Assembly (NCBI GenBank): GCA_964580675.1 | Contig: CAZOLI010000065.1 | Coordinates: 1 to 11,406, forward strand | DNA: 11,406 nucleotides | DNA from: CAZOLI01 sp964580675 | GTDB taxonomy: Bacteria; Planctomycetota; MHYJ01; CAYXQY01 | Direction of reading: 5' to 3' | Shown: piece by piece, positions 1-7,440 of the stretch | Numbering within the stretch: the first letter of the stretch is position 1 | Layout of the letters: the number at the start of each line of letters is the position of its first letter | Made by a program: the position numbers and the translations under genes | The notes under the pieces: generated by a model | Seen by the model: the letters and a program-made list of their open reading frames with translations, nothing else | The model's database searches: none | Told to the model about the DNA's origin: nothing

Positions 1-402
1 CGGGGTCCGGCAGCCGATCCATGCCGTGGCGACCAAAGCAAGGAGAACGGGCAAACTAAATCGTAGCGAAGTCCGTTTAAACAATGACATCATCCGTTTT
101 TCTCGGAAATTTAAAATTGTGGCAAACCACGAAAACTTCACCGCGTCCGTGCCGGTCCAATCGGCAACATTAGTTTTCGTCCGATCCGGTTTCAACCGGA
201 ACGGAAACTTCAATCCACAACCGGTTATGCATGGGAGGGACTCGATCCAGAATCCATTTCGCCGGCCCATGTGTCCGGTGTAAAGGCCGTTGAGGGTTCT
301 CTCTTAAGTTATTTGTTGATGGGTCATTCTCGGCGATGGGGGAAAGGCACATGGATACACATAGAATAATGCAATACGTTCCCCACAGGAAAGACGAATC
401 CC
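1..402. other. Upstream intergenic region, no convincing gene
   Basis: No reading frame here looks like a real protein. One plus-strand frame is open from the left edge to position 283, but its translation has no domain I recognise, and the other two plus frames stop at 59 and 66. A tail of an upstream gene ending near 59-66 cannot be excluded. The stretch is more AT-rich than the genes to its right. It contains several short palindromes (GTTTAAAC at 75-82 and the CCGG-centred repeats at 185-226). I see no tRNA, rRNA or mobile element. Confidence 0.5.
185..226. repeat. Clustered AACCGG inverted repeats, possible operator
   Basis: TCCGGTT at 185-191 and AACCGGA at 194-200 form a perfect 7-bp inverted repeat around a two-base centre. 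A second palindrome, AACCGGTT, lies at 219-226. The two share the half-site AACCGG. Such paired sites can bind a dimeric regulator, but CCGG is common throughout this GC-rich sequence. They also lie about 180 bases upstream of the best promoter candidate, so a regulatory role is only a guess. Confidence 0.2.
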
Positions 403-431
403 TTGATCCTCGCCCGGGTTCTGCATATACT
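403..431 (+). promoter_or_regulatory. Candidate sigma70-type promoter for the toroid gene pair
   Basis: TTGATC at 403-408 matches the -35 consensus at four of six positions. TATACT at 426-431 matches the -10 consensus at five of six. The spacer is exactly 17 bases. Transcription would start near 438 and give a 5' leader of about 93 bases, which includes the whole Shine-Dalgarno-pairing helix described separately. It is the best match I found upstream of the gene at 531. Confidence 0.4.
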
Positions 432-450
432 TGGAAGTTCATCACGCAGC

Positions 451-525
451 ATCTCCCGGTTTGTGGTGGTGCCTGTCCTGTCGTTTTCGTCGTTTCGGGT
501 GTTCAGGGTCGATAAATCGGGAGAT
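451..525 (+). promoter_or_regulatory. Leader helix that sequesters the ribosome binding site
   Basis: Bases 451-464 can pair with 512-525 as an uninterrupted 14-bp helix of 12 Watson-Crick and 2 G-U pairs, closing a 47-base loop. The outer eight pairs (ATCTCCCG with CGGGAGAT) are perfect. The 3' arm contains GGGAGA at 519-524, the Shine-Dalgarno sequence of the gene that begins at 531. When folded, this helix would block ribosome binding. CCTG at 477-480 and CAGG at 504-507 could form an inner helix in the loop. No known riboswitch class is recognised. An RNA thermometer, a ligand-sensing leader or a protein-binding leader are all possible. Confidence 0.45.
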
Positions 526-530
526 ACATC

Positions 531-2450
531 ATGACTATGCGCGGTTCATACCTCCTCTCTGCTTTTTTCCTTCCGTTTCTTCTGCTCGGGTTTCTTGCCA
601 GTCCGTTAACGTCACAACGGGAAACCGAACGTGTGAAGTGGGATCTGACCGAAGATGAGTGTCTGATTTATACGTCGTCGGGTGGATCCGTCAAGGTGCG
701 AAATCGCTCGAAGAAACTGCGAAAGCGGTTTTTGATCTACGGCGATCACACAAAGGACGGTCAGCTCCTTGAGAGCTGGGTGCACAACCGGGAAGACGTG
801 CTGCTTTATCTTGCCGGATTTCTTCCGCCCAGGCCCATACAGGAGGGTCAGCTGTATGAATACAAATACACGTTTCAGAACAATCTTCTGTTGCCCCAGA
901 TAATTCACGTCCGTGGGCGATGGATCAAGAACGTGAAACGAAATCGCCGGACGTTCATGAAGATTCGGCAGAAGATTACGCTGAAGAGCCCGCGGAAGTC
1001 GAAACGGCAGCAGAAGGGGAACTGGCTGTTTGGGGTGAAAGGACGTGTCAAATCCACCATTCTGTACGATCCGGAGCGGGACCGGGTGCAAAAATTGAAA
1101 TACGATGGCGAGGTGTCGTTTCAGAAGGGGGCGGGTTCACCACCGTTTAGAGAAGGGTTTCCCCTGACGGTTACCGAGAACGCCACGTACGTGTTTGACG
1201 CGAAGAGGGAGAAATCGGATATTTATTCCAACACCAAACCGGTAACTCCCGCGATAAGTCTGGCGGTCGATTACCTCAAAAACAGACAGAACAAGGACGG
1301 TTCCTGGGGAGGGAACACGGAAATCGCCTTTTCGGCAGCCGGGTTTACCCCGAAACTCATTAAAACCGGGGAGACGGCGCTAACGCTCCTCGCCCTTCTT
1401 GCCTCCGGGGTCAAATCAGACGCTTCCTGTATCGAGGACGGGTTTGAATACCTGCGAGATCAGGAACTTCGATGGACGTACACCATAAGTCTGGTGCTTA
1501 TGGCCATCGAGTACAAATACATCTCCGCCGACGAACGAAAACGGATGACGGAGTACCTGAAGGGAAAACGGGCTTCCTTTAAGGCGGGAAAGCGAAACCT
1601 GAAACCAAAAGACAAAAAGTGGATGAAGAAACTCGCCGGCAGGTTGAAGAAGTCGGCCCGGGATGGTTCCTGGCGATATCTCCTGGACTCCGCGGATTAC
1701 GACAATTCCAATTCACAATTCGCCGTTCTCGGTCTTCATGCCGCCCGGCGTTGCGGCATTAATGTACCGGGTCATGTCTGGAAAAAAATTCTTCATCACT
1801 GGATGGGGGATCAGGCCGAAGACGGCCCGGAGGTCAAAATGAAACGCATCGTGTACGGCGGTAAGGAGGATCAAATTGTGGACGAAATCACGGCGGAGTC
1901 AAGGGGCTGGGCCTACTTCCGAGCCACCGTGAAGAATCAGAACTCCGAGGCCCTGCACCGTCCGTACCTGAGCATGACTGCCGCCGGCATCAGCAGCACA
2001 CAGATCGCTTATCACCACCTGAAAAAGACCGATCGAAAAATCGAGAAGAAATTCAAAAACCGCGTGGAGGACGCGATCATGTGTGGGCTGGCCTGGCTGA
2101 AAAAACACTATGCCCTCAGCCGGCGGGCCGGCAAACTTTATGGATGGAAAACGGTTCTGATCGGCCGGCACGGCATGCTTTACGCTCTGTACGGGCTGGA
2201 GCGAGCCATGATGCTGACCCGGACCCGGCGAATTGGAAACCAGATGTGGTACCATGATGGGGTGAAGATTCTTCTGAACCTGCAGCGAACAAACGGAGCG
2301 TGGAGCGGCGCATACCCGGATCATCTCTTCGATAAACAGGATAGCATTTTGAACACGTCCCTCGCTCTGTTGTTCCTGAAGAAACCCACACTTCCCGTTC
2401 CGGGAGAACAGGAGGAAGACGAGGAGGAAGAGGGGCCGGAAACGAAATAG
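531..2450 (+). CDS. Exported protein with squalene-cyclase-like alpha/alpha-toroid repeats
   Basis: The product has 639 residues. Residues 1 to about 28 form a signal peptide (Arg4, then a Leu/Phe-rich core ending near ASPLTSQ), so the protein is exported. Residues 35-225 form a probable beta-rich module with VRGRW (127-131) and YDPERDRV (179-186). Residues about 240-622 resemble the alpha/alpha toroid of prenyltransferases and squalene cyclases: QW-like motifs (QNKDGSWG 253-260, DGSWRY 378-383, GAWSG 589-593), YDNSNSQFAVLGLHAA (390-405) and SMTAAG (481-486). The tail is Glu/Asp-rich (626-636). The squalene-cyclase DXDD acid motif, the farnesyltransferase zinc ligands and a GCGEQ thioester motif are not visible, so cyclase or transferase activity should not be assumed. 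The start at 531 is set by GGGAGA six bases upstream; an ATG at 537 is the alternative. The next gene, 117 bases downstream, encodes a larger paralog. Function unknown; a structural or ligand-binding envelope role is inferred. Confidence 0.85.
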   Translation: MTMRGSYLLSAFFLPFLLLGFLASPLTSQRETERVKWDLTEDECLIYTSSGGSVKVRNRSKKLRKRFLIYGDHTKDGQLLESWVHNREDVLLYLAGFLPPRPIQEGQLYEYKYTFQNNLLLPQIIHVRGRWIKNVKRNRRTFMKIRQKITLKSPRKSKRQQKGNWLFGVKGRVKSTILYDPERDRVQKLKYDGEVSFQKGAGSPPFREGFPLTVTENATYVFDAKREKSDIYSNTKPVTPAISLAVDYLKNRQNKDGSWGGNTEIAFSAAGFTPKLIKTGETALTLLALLASGVKSDASCIEDGFEYLRDQELRWTYTISLVLMAIEYKYISADERKRMTEYLKGKRASFKAGKRNLKPKDKKWMKKLAGRLKKSARDGSWRYLLDSADYDNSNSQFAVLGLHAARRCGINVPGHVWKKILHHWMGDQAEDGPEVKMKRIVYGGKEDQIVDEITAESRGWAYFRATVKNQNSEALHRPYLSMTAAGISSTQIAYHHLKKTDRKIEKKFKNRVEDAIMCGLAWLKKHYALSRRAGKLYGWKTVLIGRHGMLYALYGLERAMMLTRTRRIGNQMWYHDGVKILLNLQRTNGAWSGAYPDHLFDKQDSILNTSLALLFLKKPTLPVPGEQEEDEEEEGPETK

Positions 2451-2508
2451 GGGTAAAATCCGCCGGCATCTAACACAGGAGAGTGTGGTCCGTATACAAA
2501 TGTCCCGG

Positions 2509-2514
2509 TATAAT
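2509..2514 (+). promoter_or_regulatory. Possible internal promoter -10 box before the FHA-toroid gene
   Basis: A perfect TATAAT lies in the 117-base gap between the two toroid genes, flanked by CCCG and CGGG. The best -35 at a 17-base spacing (TGGTCC, 2486-2491) matches only three of six positions. If active, it would give the second gene its own start point near 2521, in addition to read-through from the first gene. Confidence 0.3.
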
Positions 2515-2544
2515 CGGGGTGCGTCTATCTTGATTTTCGGAAAA

Positions 2545-2570
2545 CATGTACGGAACAGGAGGTGTACATG
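2545..2570 (+). promoter_or_regulatory. Hairpin with the start codon in the stem and Shine-Dalgarno in the loop
   Basis: CATGTAC (2545-2551) and GTACATG (2564-2570) form a perfect 7-bp stem, extendable by one G-U pair. The ATG start codon of the next gene (2568-2570) is the outermost part of the stem. The strong Shine-Dalgarno AGGAGG (2557-2562) is exposed in the loop, five bases before the ATG. An in-frame GTG at 2562 overlaps the Shine-Dalgarno itself and so is unlikely to be the start. The arrangement could tune initiation. Confidence 0.45.
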
Positions 2571-5500
2571 AGGAGAAATAGATCCAGAAAACAAATGCCG
2601 GATCGGGAACGGCCATCCGGACAACCTTCGGAAAGAGGAAAACAAAACGAGTACCGTTCCTGGGAAATAACCGTTAGGGATGAGGACGGAGAAACGGTTT
2701 ATTCGGCTGGATGGTTACCGGGGGAGGATCAAATCACCGTAGGTCGCTCATCGGATTGCGATATACAATTACGTTACCGGACGGCTTCGCGAGAACACTG
2801 CCGGCTTTCCCTGTCGAACGAGGAATGGCGCGTGGAAGATCTCGATTCGTCCAACGGAATTGTCGTGGACGGGGAGAAGGTCATGGAGGCAATGTTCCAC
2901 GAACGTGGATCGTTTCGGATTGGTCAGTGGAGCGTCACTGTTGAACCGGTTGTAAATAAACAGGAACATTCGATACTTCCTCGTTCAACGACCGGACGTC
3001 TTGCGACCGCCGCTGCGGTCATGCTGGTGGTTTCGGGTATTACCTGGTTTCTATTAAGTTCGGGAGGGTATCTATCCTCCGGGGACAAAGAAAGCGGAAA
3101 CACACAAAGTGTGGAATCGGTCTCCGGGGACAAAAAGGTGGAACCTGTTTCGCCGGATCGGATCCGGTCACTTCATGAGAACCACAAACATCGCAGGGCA
3201 TTTGAACTCCTCAAAAAGGCCTATCCGAAATACGGTGACGAGCGCAAAGAGGAGGTAAATGATCTGAGAGACGACGTGAAATCCATCCGAAAGCACCAGA
3301 AACGGATGGAGTCCGAATTCAGGAAGTTAAAGGAAACCGCGGGCAACGCAGGGGATCAACCAGAGGAGAAACGGAAGGACACCTATCGTCAACTCGTGGA
3401 TCGCATTCGTACGTTTCGGGAGACACACCGAACATTTCTTCAACAACATCCGGAACTACGGACGCCGTCAACGAACCGGGGTTATCTCAGCGCTACTCGG
3501 AAATTGTTGTCCCGGGTTCGAAATGAATGGAAGAAAATGTACGAAGAACGGCTACAGGAAGGTCGGGAACAGGTGGAGGATTATGTACGAAAAGCGTATT
3601 TCAAAAAAGCGCTGGATCAAGCACGAAAATTAAGATCCATTACGAACGGGACCCCGGCTCAGAACGAAGCGGAAGAATTGTTCAAATCCACCCGAAAGCA
3701 GATCGAAACGAATTTGAAAAAACAATTAAAGAAGGTAAAGGACCGGGCACAAAAGGAAAGCCGGGAACGGGCACTTTCCCTGGTGAACCTGCTGAAAAAA
3801 CAATATTCGGGAACGAAGTACATGAAGAAAATTCATCGGGCGGAAGAAACCGTGAAAAATCTGGACCGCCGGGAGACGGCCGGGAAATCGGATGGTGACA
3901 AGGAAGACGACGCCGACGATCGGGGAAAACGGAAAAAAGACTCGATACGGTACCGTCAGCTACTTGAGACCGTTCAGAACCACGAAACGAAGTTTCGTTT
4001 TCAAAAGGCGGCAAGGACGTTTCGTGAACACCGCGGTGAATTTCACACGGAGAAGTACCGGACACTCCGTAAAACAAGAATATGGGTTTACGGCAAACTG
4101 AATCGAATGTTTGATCGGTTTATTCGCTGGACGAATGAAGAGGATGATCGAATCAAAAAGGTATCAACCGGTGGGAGAGTGCTAAGACCGGAAAAGGCCA
4201 CCCGGGAACATTTTGTTGTCAGTGCCGCGGGGTCAACCATCGAAAAGCCGTGGGCCGAGATGTCGGATCTTTCGTTTTTCCTGCAATTTTTAAACGTGGA
4301 CGAACTGGACGATGAAGATCATTTTTCCCTCCTTCTCCTGAGAATGGAGCGGGGAAATCGGGAAAAAGCCAATGCCCGGCTCATTACGTTCGTGCAAAAC
4401 CATCTCGATTTCCGGGAGGAAACGTGGCGGTACATCGCCATGAGTCGTGAGGAAGAGGTGCCGGAAGGCGGCTATGTGGCGTACAACGGAATCTGGCTTC
4501 AGAAGAAGATGAGGAAGAAGCTGAAAAAAGCCGAAAAGAAGATCAAAGAACAGGTTACGGATATTCGCTGGGAGATACCGGAGAAGGGATCAGCTCTTTA
4601 TGTCTGGCCCGAAAAGGAACACGGATTCTGGTTGCGCGGGCACAGTATGAAGCCCCACCGGCCGTCCGCGGCCCTTCTGAATAATTTCCGGGATGTGCCC
4701 GTGTTTCTATCCATGATTCTTCCGGAAAAGTTGGTGTTGAATGAACCGTACGAATTCCGGGAGCAGTTTGACGCCCGTCGTCCCCTCGTGCCGGAAACAG
4801 TAACGGTTCGAGGCCGGTGGACCGGCATTGAACAGGTGGACGGAACGCTGAATTTGGTCTTCAGGAACAACATCATCATTGACAAAGGGGGAACGAAGCC
4901 ATCGTCTGAGGAGGGGAACGGGTCCCCCCCACGTGTGCTGGAGGGAGGACGAATCTCGGCGACGCTGTACGTCGATCCGGAACGGGGTGTGGTTTCCCGT
5001 TTGACCTTTGATGCCTCGCTCTCCTTTAACCATCTGCCGAAAAAGCAGGAAAAACGAACACCGGTGAAGGGAGATTACCCCGTATCGGCCAAATATAAAT
5101 TACGGGAGTTCAACCGGGGCGAAGGGGAAGAAACGGCGAAGAAAGGTTCGTTTCAGTGGAAAGTCAACAAAGCCATTGAGAAGGGCGTGAAGTACCTCGG
5201 CAAGAAACAGAGGAAGGATGGATCCTGGCAGTACCGTCACAAACGGGGATATCCAGCCGGGGAAACGGCACTCACAATGCTGACGCTCCTCGAAGCGGGC
5301 GTTGACAAAGAATCCCCGGTAATGAAAAAGGCCATGAACTTCCTGCAGAAGCAGGAGTTCCAGAAAACCTACACCGTAGCCATTTCGATCATGGCGGTGG
5401 AGCGGATGTTTACCCCGGAAGAGGAACACAACAAGAGGGGGGATTATGAACCGGACCGCCGGGATCTCTCCAGGGAAGCCGAGCGGTGGATGATCCGGGC

Positions 5501-6356
5501 CGTCGCCTGGCTGTTGAAGAACATGAAGAAAAGCGGCACCTGGTCCTACGGAAAGAAAGATCCGGAAGGGAAGATCGGCAAAAAACCCGTCTCAACGGAC
5601 AAAGGGAGTGGTGTGGTTCTACACAGAAAGGACATGGGAACGGGGGAAAAGGACAGTTATGACCATTCCAACACCCAATATGCGATACTTGGCCTCCATG
5701 CAGCGGCGAGGTGTGGCATATTCATCCATAGAAAGCACTGGTTGCAGATATTGAACCACTGGGTGGAGAATCAGGAGGAGGAGGGACCGGAGGTCGACCT
5801 GAAAATAAAGGGTTGGAACGCCGGTGGAGGGGGCAAAAACGAGTCCGGTGTCGGGCCCATTCAGGCGAACGCCCGCTCCTGGGGCTACAGAAAAAGGGGC
5901 AGAACAAACAACGAGAGCATGACGGCGGTCGGTGTGGCAAGTGTGAAGATTGCCCGACAGAACATTCGGAAACTGGGTGAATTGCCGAAGAAGCTGGAGA
6001 AACGGTCGAAGCAATCCCTGTATGACGGCCTCGCCTGGATGCAGAAAAATTATCAGAATTATGGCCTTACAAAAAAACCGGAACCTCGTGATGGTTACGA
6101 GGACATGTATGAATTGTACGCGGTCGAGCGAGCCATGATGCTGAACCTGATCCGCGAAATTGACGGTCACCGGTGGTATCGAGAAGGAGCCAAACAATTA
6201 ATAGAGTTGCAGTCGGACGACGGGTCCTGGGGAGAAAAAAACGCACGAAAAAGAAAGGGCGGACCGGAGGACAGGGACATATCGGAAACCTGTTTTGCCA
6301 TTCTGTTCCTCCGGAGAGCAACCATACCGGGCACCGGCATTGCCACGGGAAAATGA
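2568..6356 (+). CDS. Membrane-anchored FHA-domain protein with C-terminal toroid repeats
   Basis: The product has 1262 residues. Residues 32-126 form an FHA domain with the key phosphothreonine-binding positions intact: GRSSDCDI (Arg60), SREH (Ser74, His77) and SSNG (Asn96). A membrane helix spans about 144-163 with basic residues before it, predicting the FHA inside and the rest outside the cytoplasm. Residues 190-530 are highly charged, probably helical or coiled coil. Residues 555-650 contain IEKPWAEMSDLSF and GGYVAYNGIWL, resembling linker modules of planctomycete proteins. Residues 663-845 repeat the beta-rich module of the upstream gene (VRGRW 747-751, DPERG 803-807). Residues 865-1255 form the toroid: KDGSWQY (883-889), YDHSNTQYAILGLHAA (1031-1046), ESMTAVG (1116-1122), DDGSWGE (1217-1223) and ETCFAILFLRRA (1240-1251). 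No cyclase DXDD is seen. FHA domains bind phosphothreonine, so signalling from a Ser/Thr kinase is plausible, but no kinase is in the window. Function unknown. Confidence 0.88.
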   Translation: MRRNRSRKQMPDRERPSGQPSERGKQNEYRSWEITVRDEDGETVYSAGWLPGEDQITVGRSSDCDIQLRYRTASREHCRLSLSNEEWRVEDLDSSNGIVVDGEKVMEAMFHERGSFRIGQWSVTVEPVVNKQEHSILPRSTTGRLATAAAVMLVVSGITWFLLSSGGYLSSGDKESGNTQSVESVSGDKKVEPVSPDRIRSLHENHKHRRAFELLKKAYPKYGDERKEEVNDLRDDVKSIRKHQKRMESEFRKLKETAGNAGDQPEEKRKDTYRQLVDRIRTFRETHRTFLQQHPELRTPSTNRGYLSATRKLLSRVRNEWKKMYEERLQEGREQVEDYVRKAYFKKALDQARKLRSITNGTPAQNEAEELFKSTRKQIETNLKKQLKKVKDRAQKESRERALSLVNLLKKQYSGTKYMKKIHRAEETVKNLDRRETAGKSDGDKEDDADDRGKRKKDSIRYRQLLETVQNHETKFRFQKAARTFREHRGEFHTEKYRTLRKTRIWVYGKLNRMFDRFIRWTNEEDDRIKKVSTGGRVLRPEKATREHFVVSAAGSTIEKPWAEMSDLSFFLQFLNVDELDDEDHFSLLLLRMERGNREKANARLITFVQNHLDFREETWRYIAMSREEEVPEGGYVAYNGIWLQKKMRKKLKKAEKKIKEQVTDIRWEIPEKGSALYVWPEKEHGFWLRGHSMKPHRPSAALLNNFRDVPVFLSMILPEKLVLNEPYEFREQFDARRPLVPETVTVRGRWTGIEQVDGTLNLVFRNNIIIDKGGTKPSSEEGNGSPPRVLEGGRISATLYVDPERGVVSRLTFDASLSFNHLPKKQEKRTPVKGDYPVSAKYKLREFNRGEGEETAKKGSFQWKVNKAIEKGVKYLGKKQRKDGSWQYRHKRGYPAGETALTMLTLLEAGVDKESPVMKKAMNFLQKQEFQKTYTVAISIMAVERMFTPEEEHNKRGDYEPDRRDLSREAERWMIRAVAWLLKNMKKSGTWSYGKKDPEGKIGKKPVSTDKGSGVVLHRKDMGTGEKDSYDHSNTQYAILGLHAAARCGIFIHRKHWLQILNHWVENQEEEGPEVDLKIKGWNAGGGGKNESGVGPIQANARSWGYRKRGRTNNESMTAVGVASVKIARQNIRKLGELPKKLEKRSKQSLYDGLAWMQKNYQNYGLTKKPEPRDGYEDMYELYAVERAMMLNLIREIDGHRWYREGAKQLIELQSDDGSWGEKNARKRKGGPEDRDISETCFAILFLRRATIPGTGIATGK

Positions 6357-6359
6357 AGG

Positions 6360-6427
6360 AAAGCTCGCGAAAATGAGGCGAAAAATTCATTTCCGAACCT
6401 GAAGTAACAATTGTGCGAGCTTTTTTT
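6360..6427 (+). terminator. Rho-independent terminator with a long loop
   Basis: AAAGCTCGC (6360-6368) and GCGAGCTTT (6415-6423) form a perfect 9-bp stem, starting four bases after the stop codon of the FHA-toroid gene. It runs directly into seven T residues (6421-6427). The 46-base loop is much longer than usual, but can itself fold (AAATGA 6371-6376 with TCATTT 6387-6392). In the other direction it lacks a strong T run, so it would be weaker for the convergent minus-strand gene. Confidence 0.65.
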
Positions 6428-6458
6428 ATCCCGGGTTTTGATGGGAGCCGCCACCGGT

Positions 6459-6973
6459 TTACTCATTAAGAGGATGTCCCGACGTAAAACCTTCTTCCGG
6501 ACGGTCCATTTCGTCCTCGACGCCCGTCGCGTTCGCAACGTCGGCGAAAAATTCCGCCATCCAACCGTTCAGTTCGTCAAGAAAGTCATCATACGCGGAT
6601 TCCAGTGATGATTGAGAGAGGCCCTTGCTTTGTTGAAACTGGTTCTGAAACCAGTTGATCGGGTTTTCTTCGAGGTGTTCGTAGCGAAAAGCCTCACTGT
6701 GGAAATCCGAGGTCGTAATGGAAAAATCGGCTTCGACCGTTCCGTTTGTGTGGATGGAAAATAGGTCGTACTCGGCCATGTCGCTGTCGTCCTCCAGTCG
6801 GAAGGTAAGGCAATCATCGTCGGCCGCGATTTCCAGGAGGACACGTTCAACACCTTCTTCGGCCACGTCTTCAAAGACCTGTTCGACGTCCTCGGCGAAC
6901 GTCTCGAAAAACGCTCGTTCCGAGGTTCCGGCGTTCTCCTCAAGTTGTTCAAAAAACGCATCTGTGCTGTCGT
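6459..6973 (-). CDS. Acidic protein of unknown function, N-terminus lost in the assembly gap
   Basis: At least 170 residues are visible. The frame begins in the Ns, and the 35 codons upstream of a GTG at 6866 remain open to the gap edge with the same acidic, Phe/Glu-rich character. The true start therefore probably lies inside the gap, and the GTG is likely internal. The last 135 residues hold about 34 Asp/Glu against 5 Lys/Arg. There is no signal peptide, membrane helix or family motif that I recognise in the visible part, so it is probably a soluble cytoplasmic protein. Phe-rich amphipathic stretches (for example DAFFEQLEE and RAFFEVF) suggest helices near the visible N-terminus. The gene converges on the FHA-toroid gene, with 102 bases between the stop codons. 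No function is assigned. Confidence 0.65.
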
Positions 6974-7073
6974 NNNNNNNNNNNNNNNNNNNNNNNNNNN
7001 NNNNNNNNNNNNNNNNNNNNNNNNNNNNNNNNNNNNNNNNNNNNNNNNNNNNNNNNNNNNNNNNNNNNNNNNN
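6974..7073. other. Assembly gap of 100 Ns
   Basis: The run is exactly 100 Ns, the usual placeholder for a gap of unknown size. The real distance between the left and right halves is therefore unknown. It interrupts the 5' part of the minus-strand acidic gene. Any open frame that spans the gap is an artefact. Confidence 0.98.
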
Positions 7074-7440
7074 GTTAGCGTGGCGGAATAATGTTGTTCA
7101 CACCGTTCTTCTTCCGTGCAAATTTAATGCCATCCGATCCGCGTCCGAAAACGCAGTTCAACAGGGAGAAGAAGCCAATCATGTTGTTCAGGAAATGTCT
7201 GATTTGCGGAAATGCAAGCGTGGTTGCAGGAATGCATCAATGTGTCATCGGATTTCCGGGTTCGGATCAAAAAGATAAGCAATCAACATTTCTGAAATGA
7301 CCACAATCCGTTGGCTGGACACAGGATATGTTATGATAAATATGGATGGATGGGAGTGAGGAATTTTTTACCCGCCTTCCTAAAAAAAATCGGGAAACCG
7401 ATCCGGACCGGAACCGAATTCATGGTGGAGGCAAAAACCG
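7074..7440. other. Intergenic region right of the gap, upstream of thrC
   Basis: No convincing gene is present. Two overlapping plus-strand frames (ending at 7278 and 7300) have no recognisable domain, though one could be the tail of a gene starting in the gap. The 10-mer ATGTTGTTCA occurs at 7091-7100 and 7181-7190. TTTTTTA (7364-7370) and TAAAAAA (7381-7387) could form a weak AT hairpin in the thrC leader. Confidence 0.5.
7329..7337 (+). promoter_or_regulatory. Candidate extended -10 promoter for thrC
   Basis: TG-T-TATGAT gives an extended -10 element: TG at 7329-7330, then TATGAT at 7332-7337, matching TATAAT at five of six positions. TTGGCT at 7311-7316 could serve as a weak -35, but at a short 15-base spacing. 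Transcription would begin near 7344, with a leader of about 97 bases before the TTG start of thrC. Confidence 0.4.

Noticed and set aside
2..283. Open plus-strand frame from the left edge (85-residue frame from 26)
   Set aside because: No recognisable domain, no ribosome binding site at the GTG, and an AT-rich composition unlike the real genes; not enough to call even a partial gene.
2546..2581. 11-residue upstream frame overlapping the start of the FHA-toroid gene
   Set aside because: No ribosome binding site of its own; it exists because the start hairpin contains a second ATG in its left arm.
7091..7300. 69-residue plus-strand frame with a CLICG motif right of the gap
   Set aside because: One Cys pair only, no family match I recognise, a weak ribosome binding site, and overlap with another equally open frame; coding status cannot be supported.
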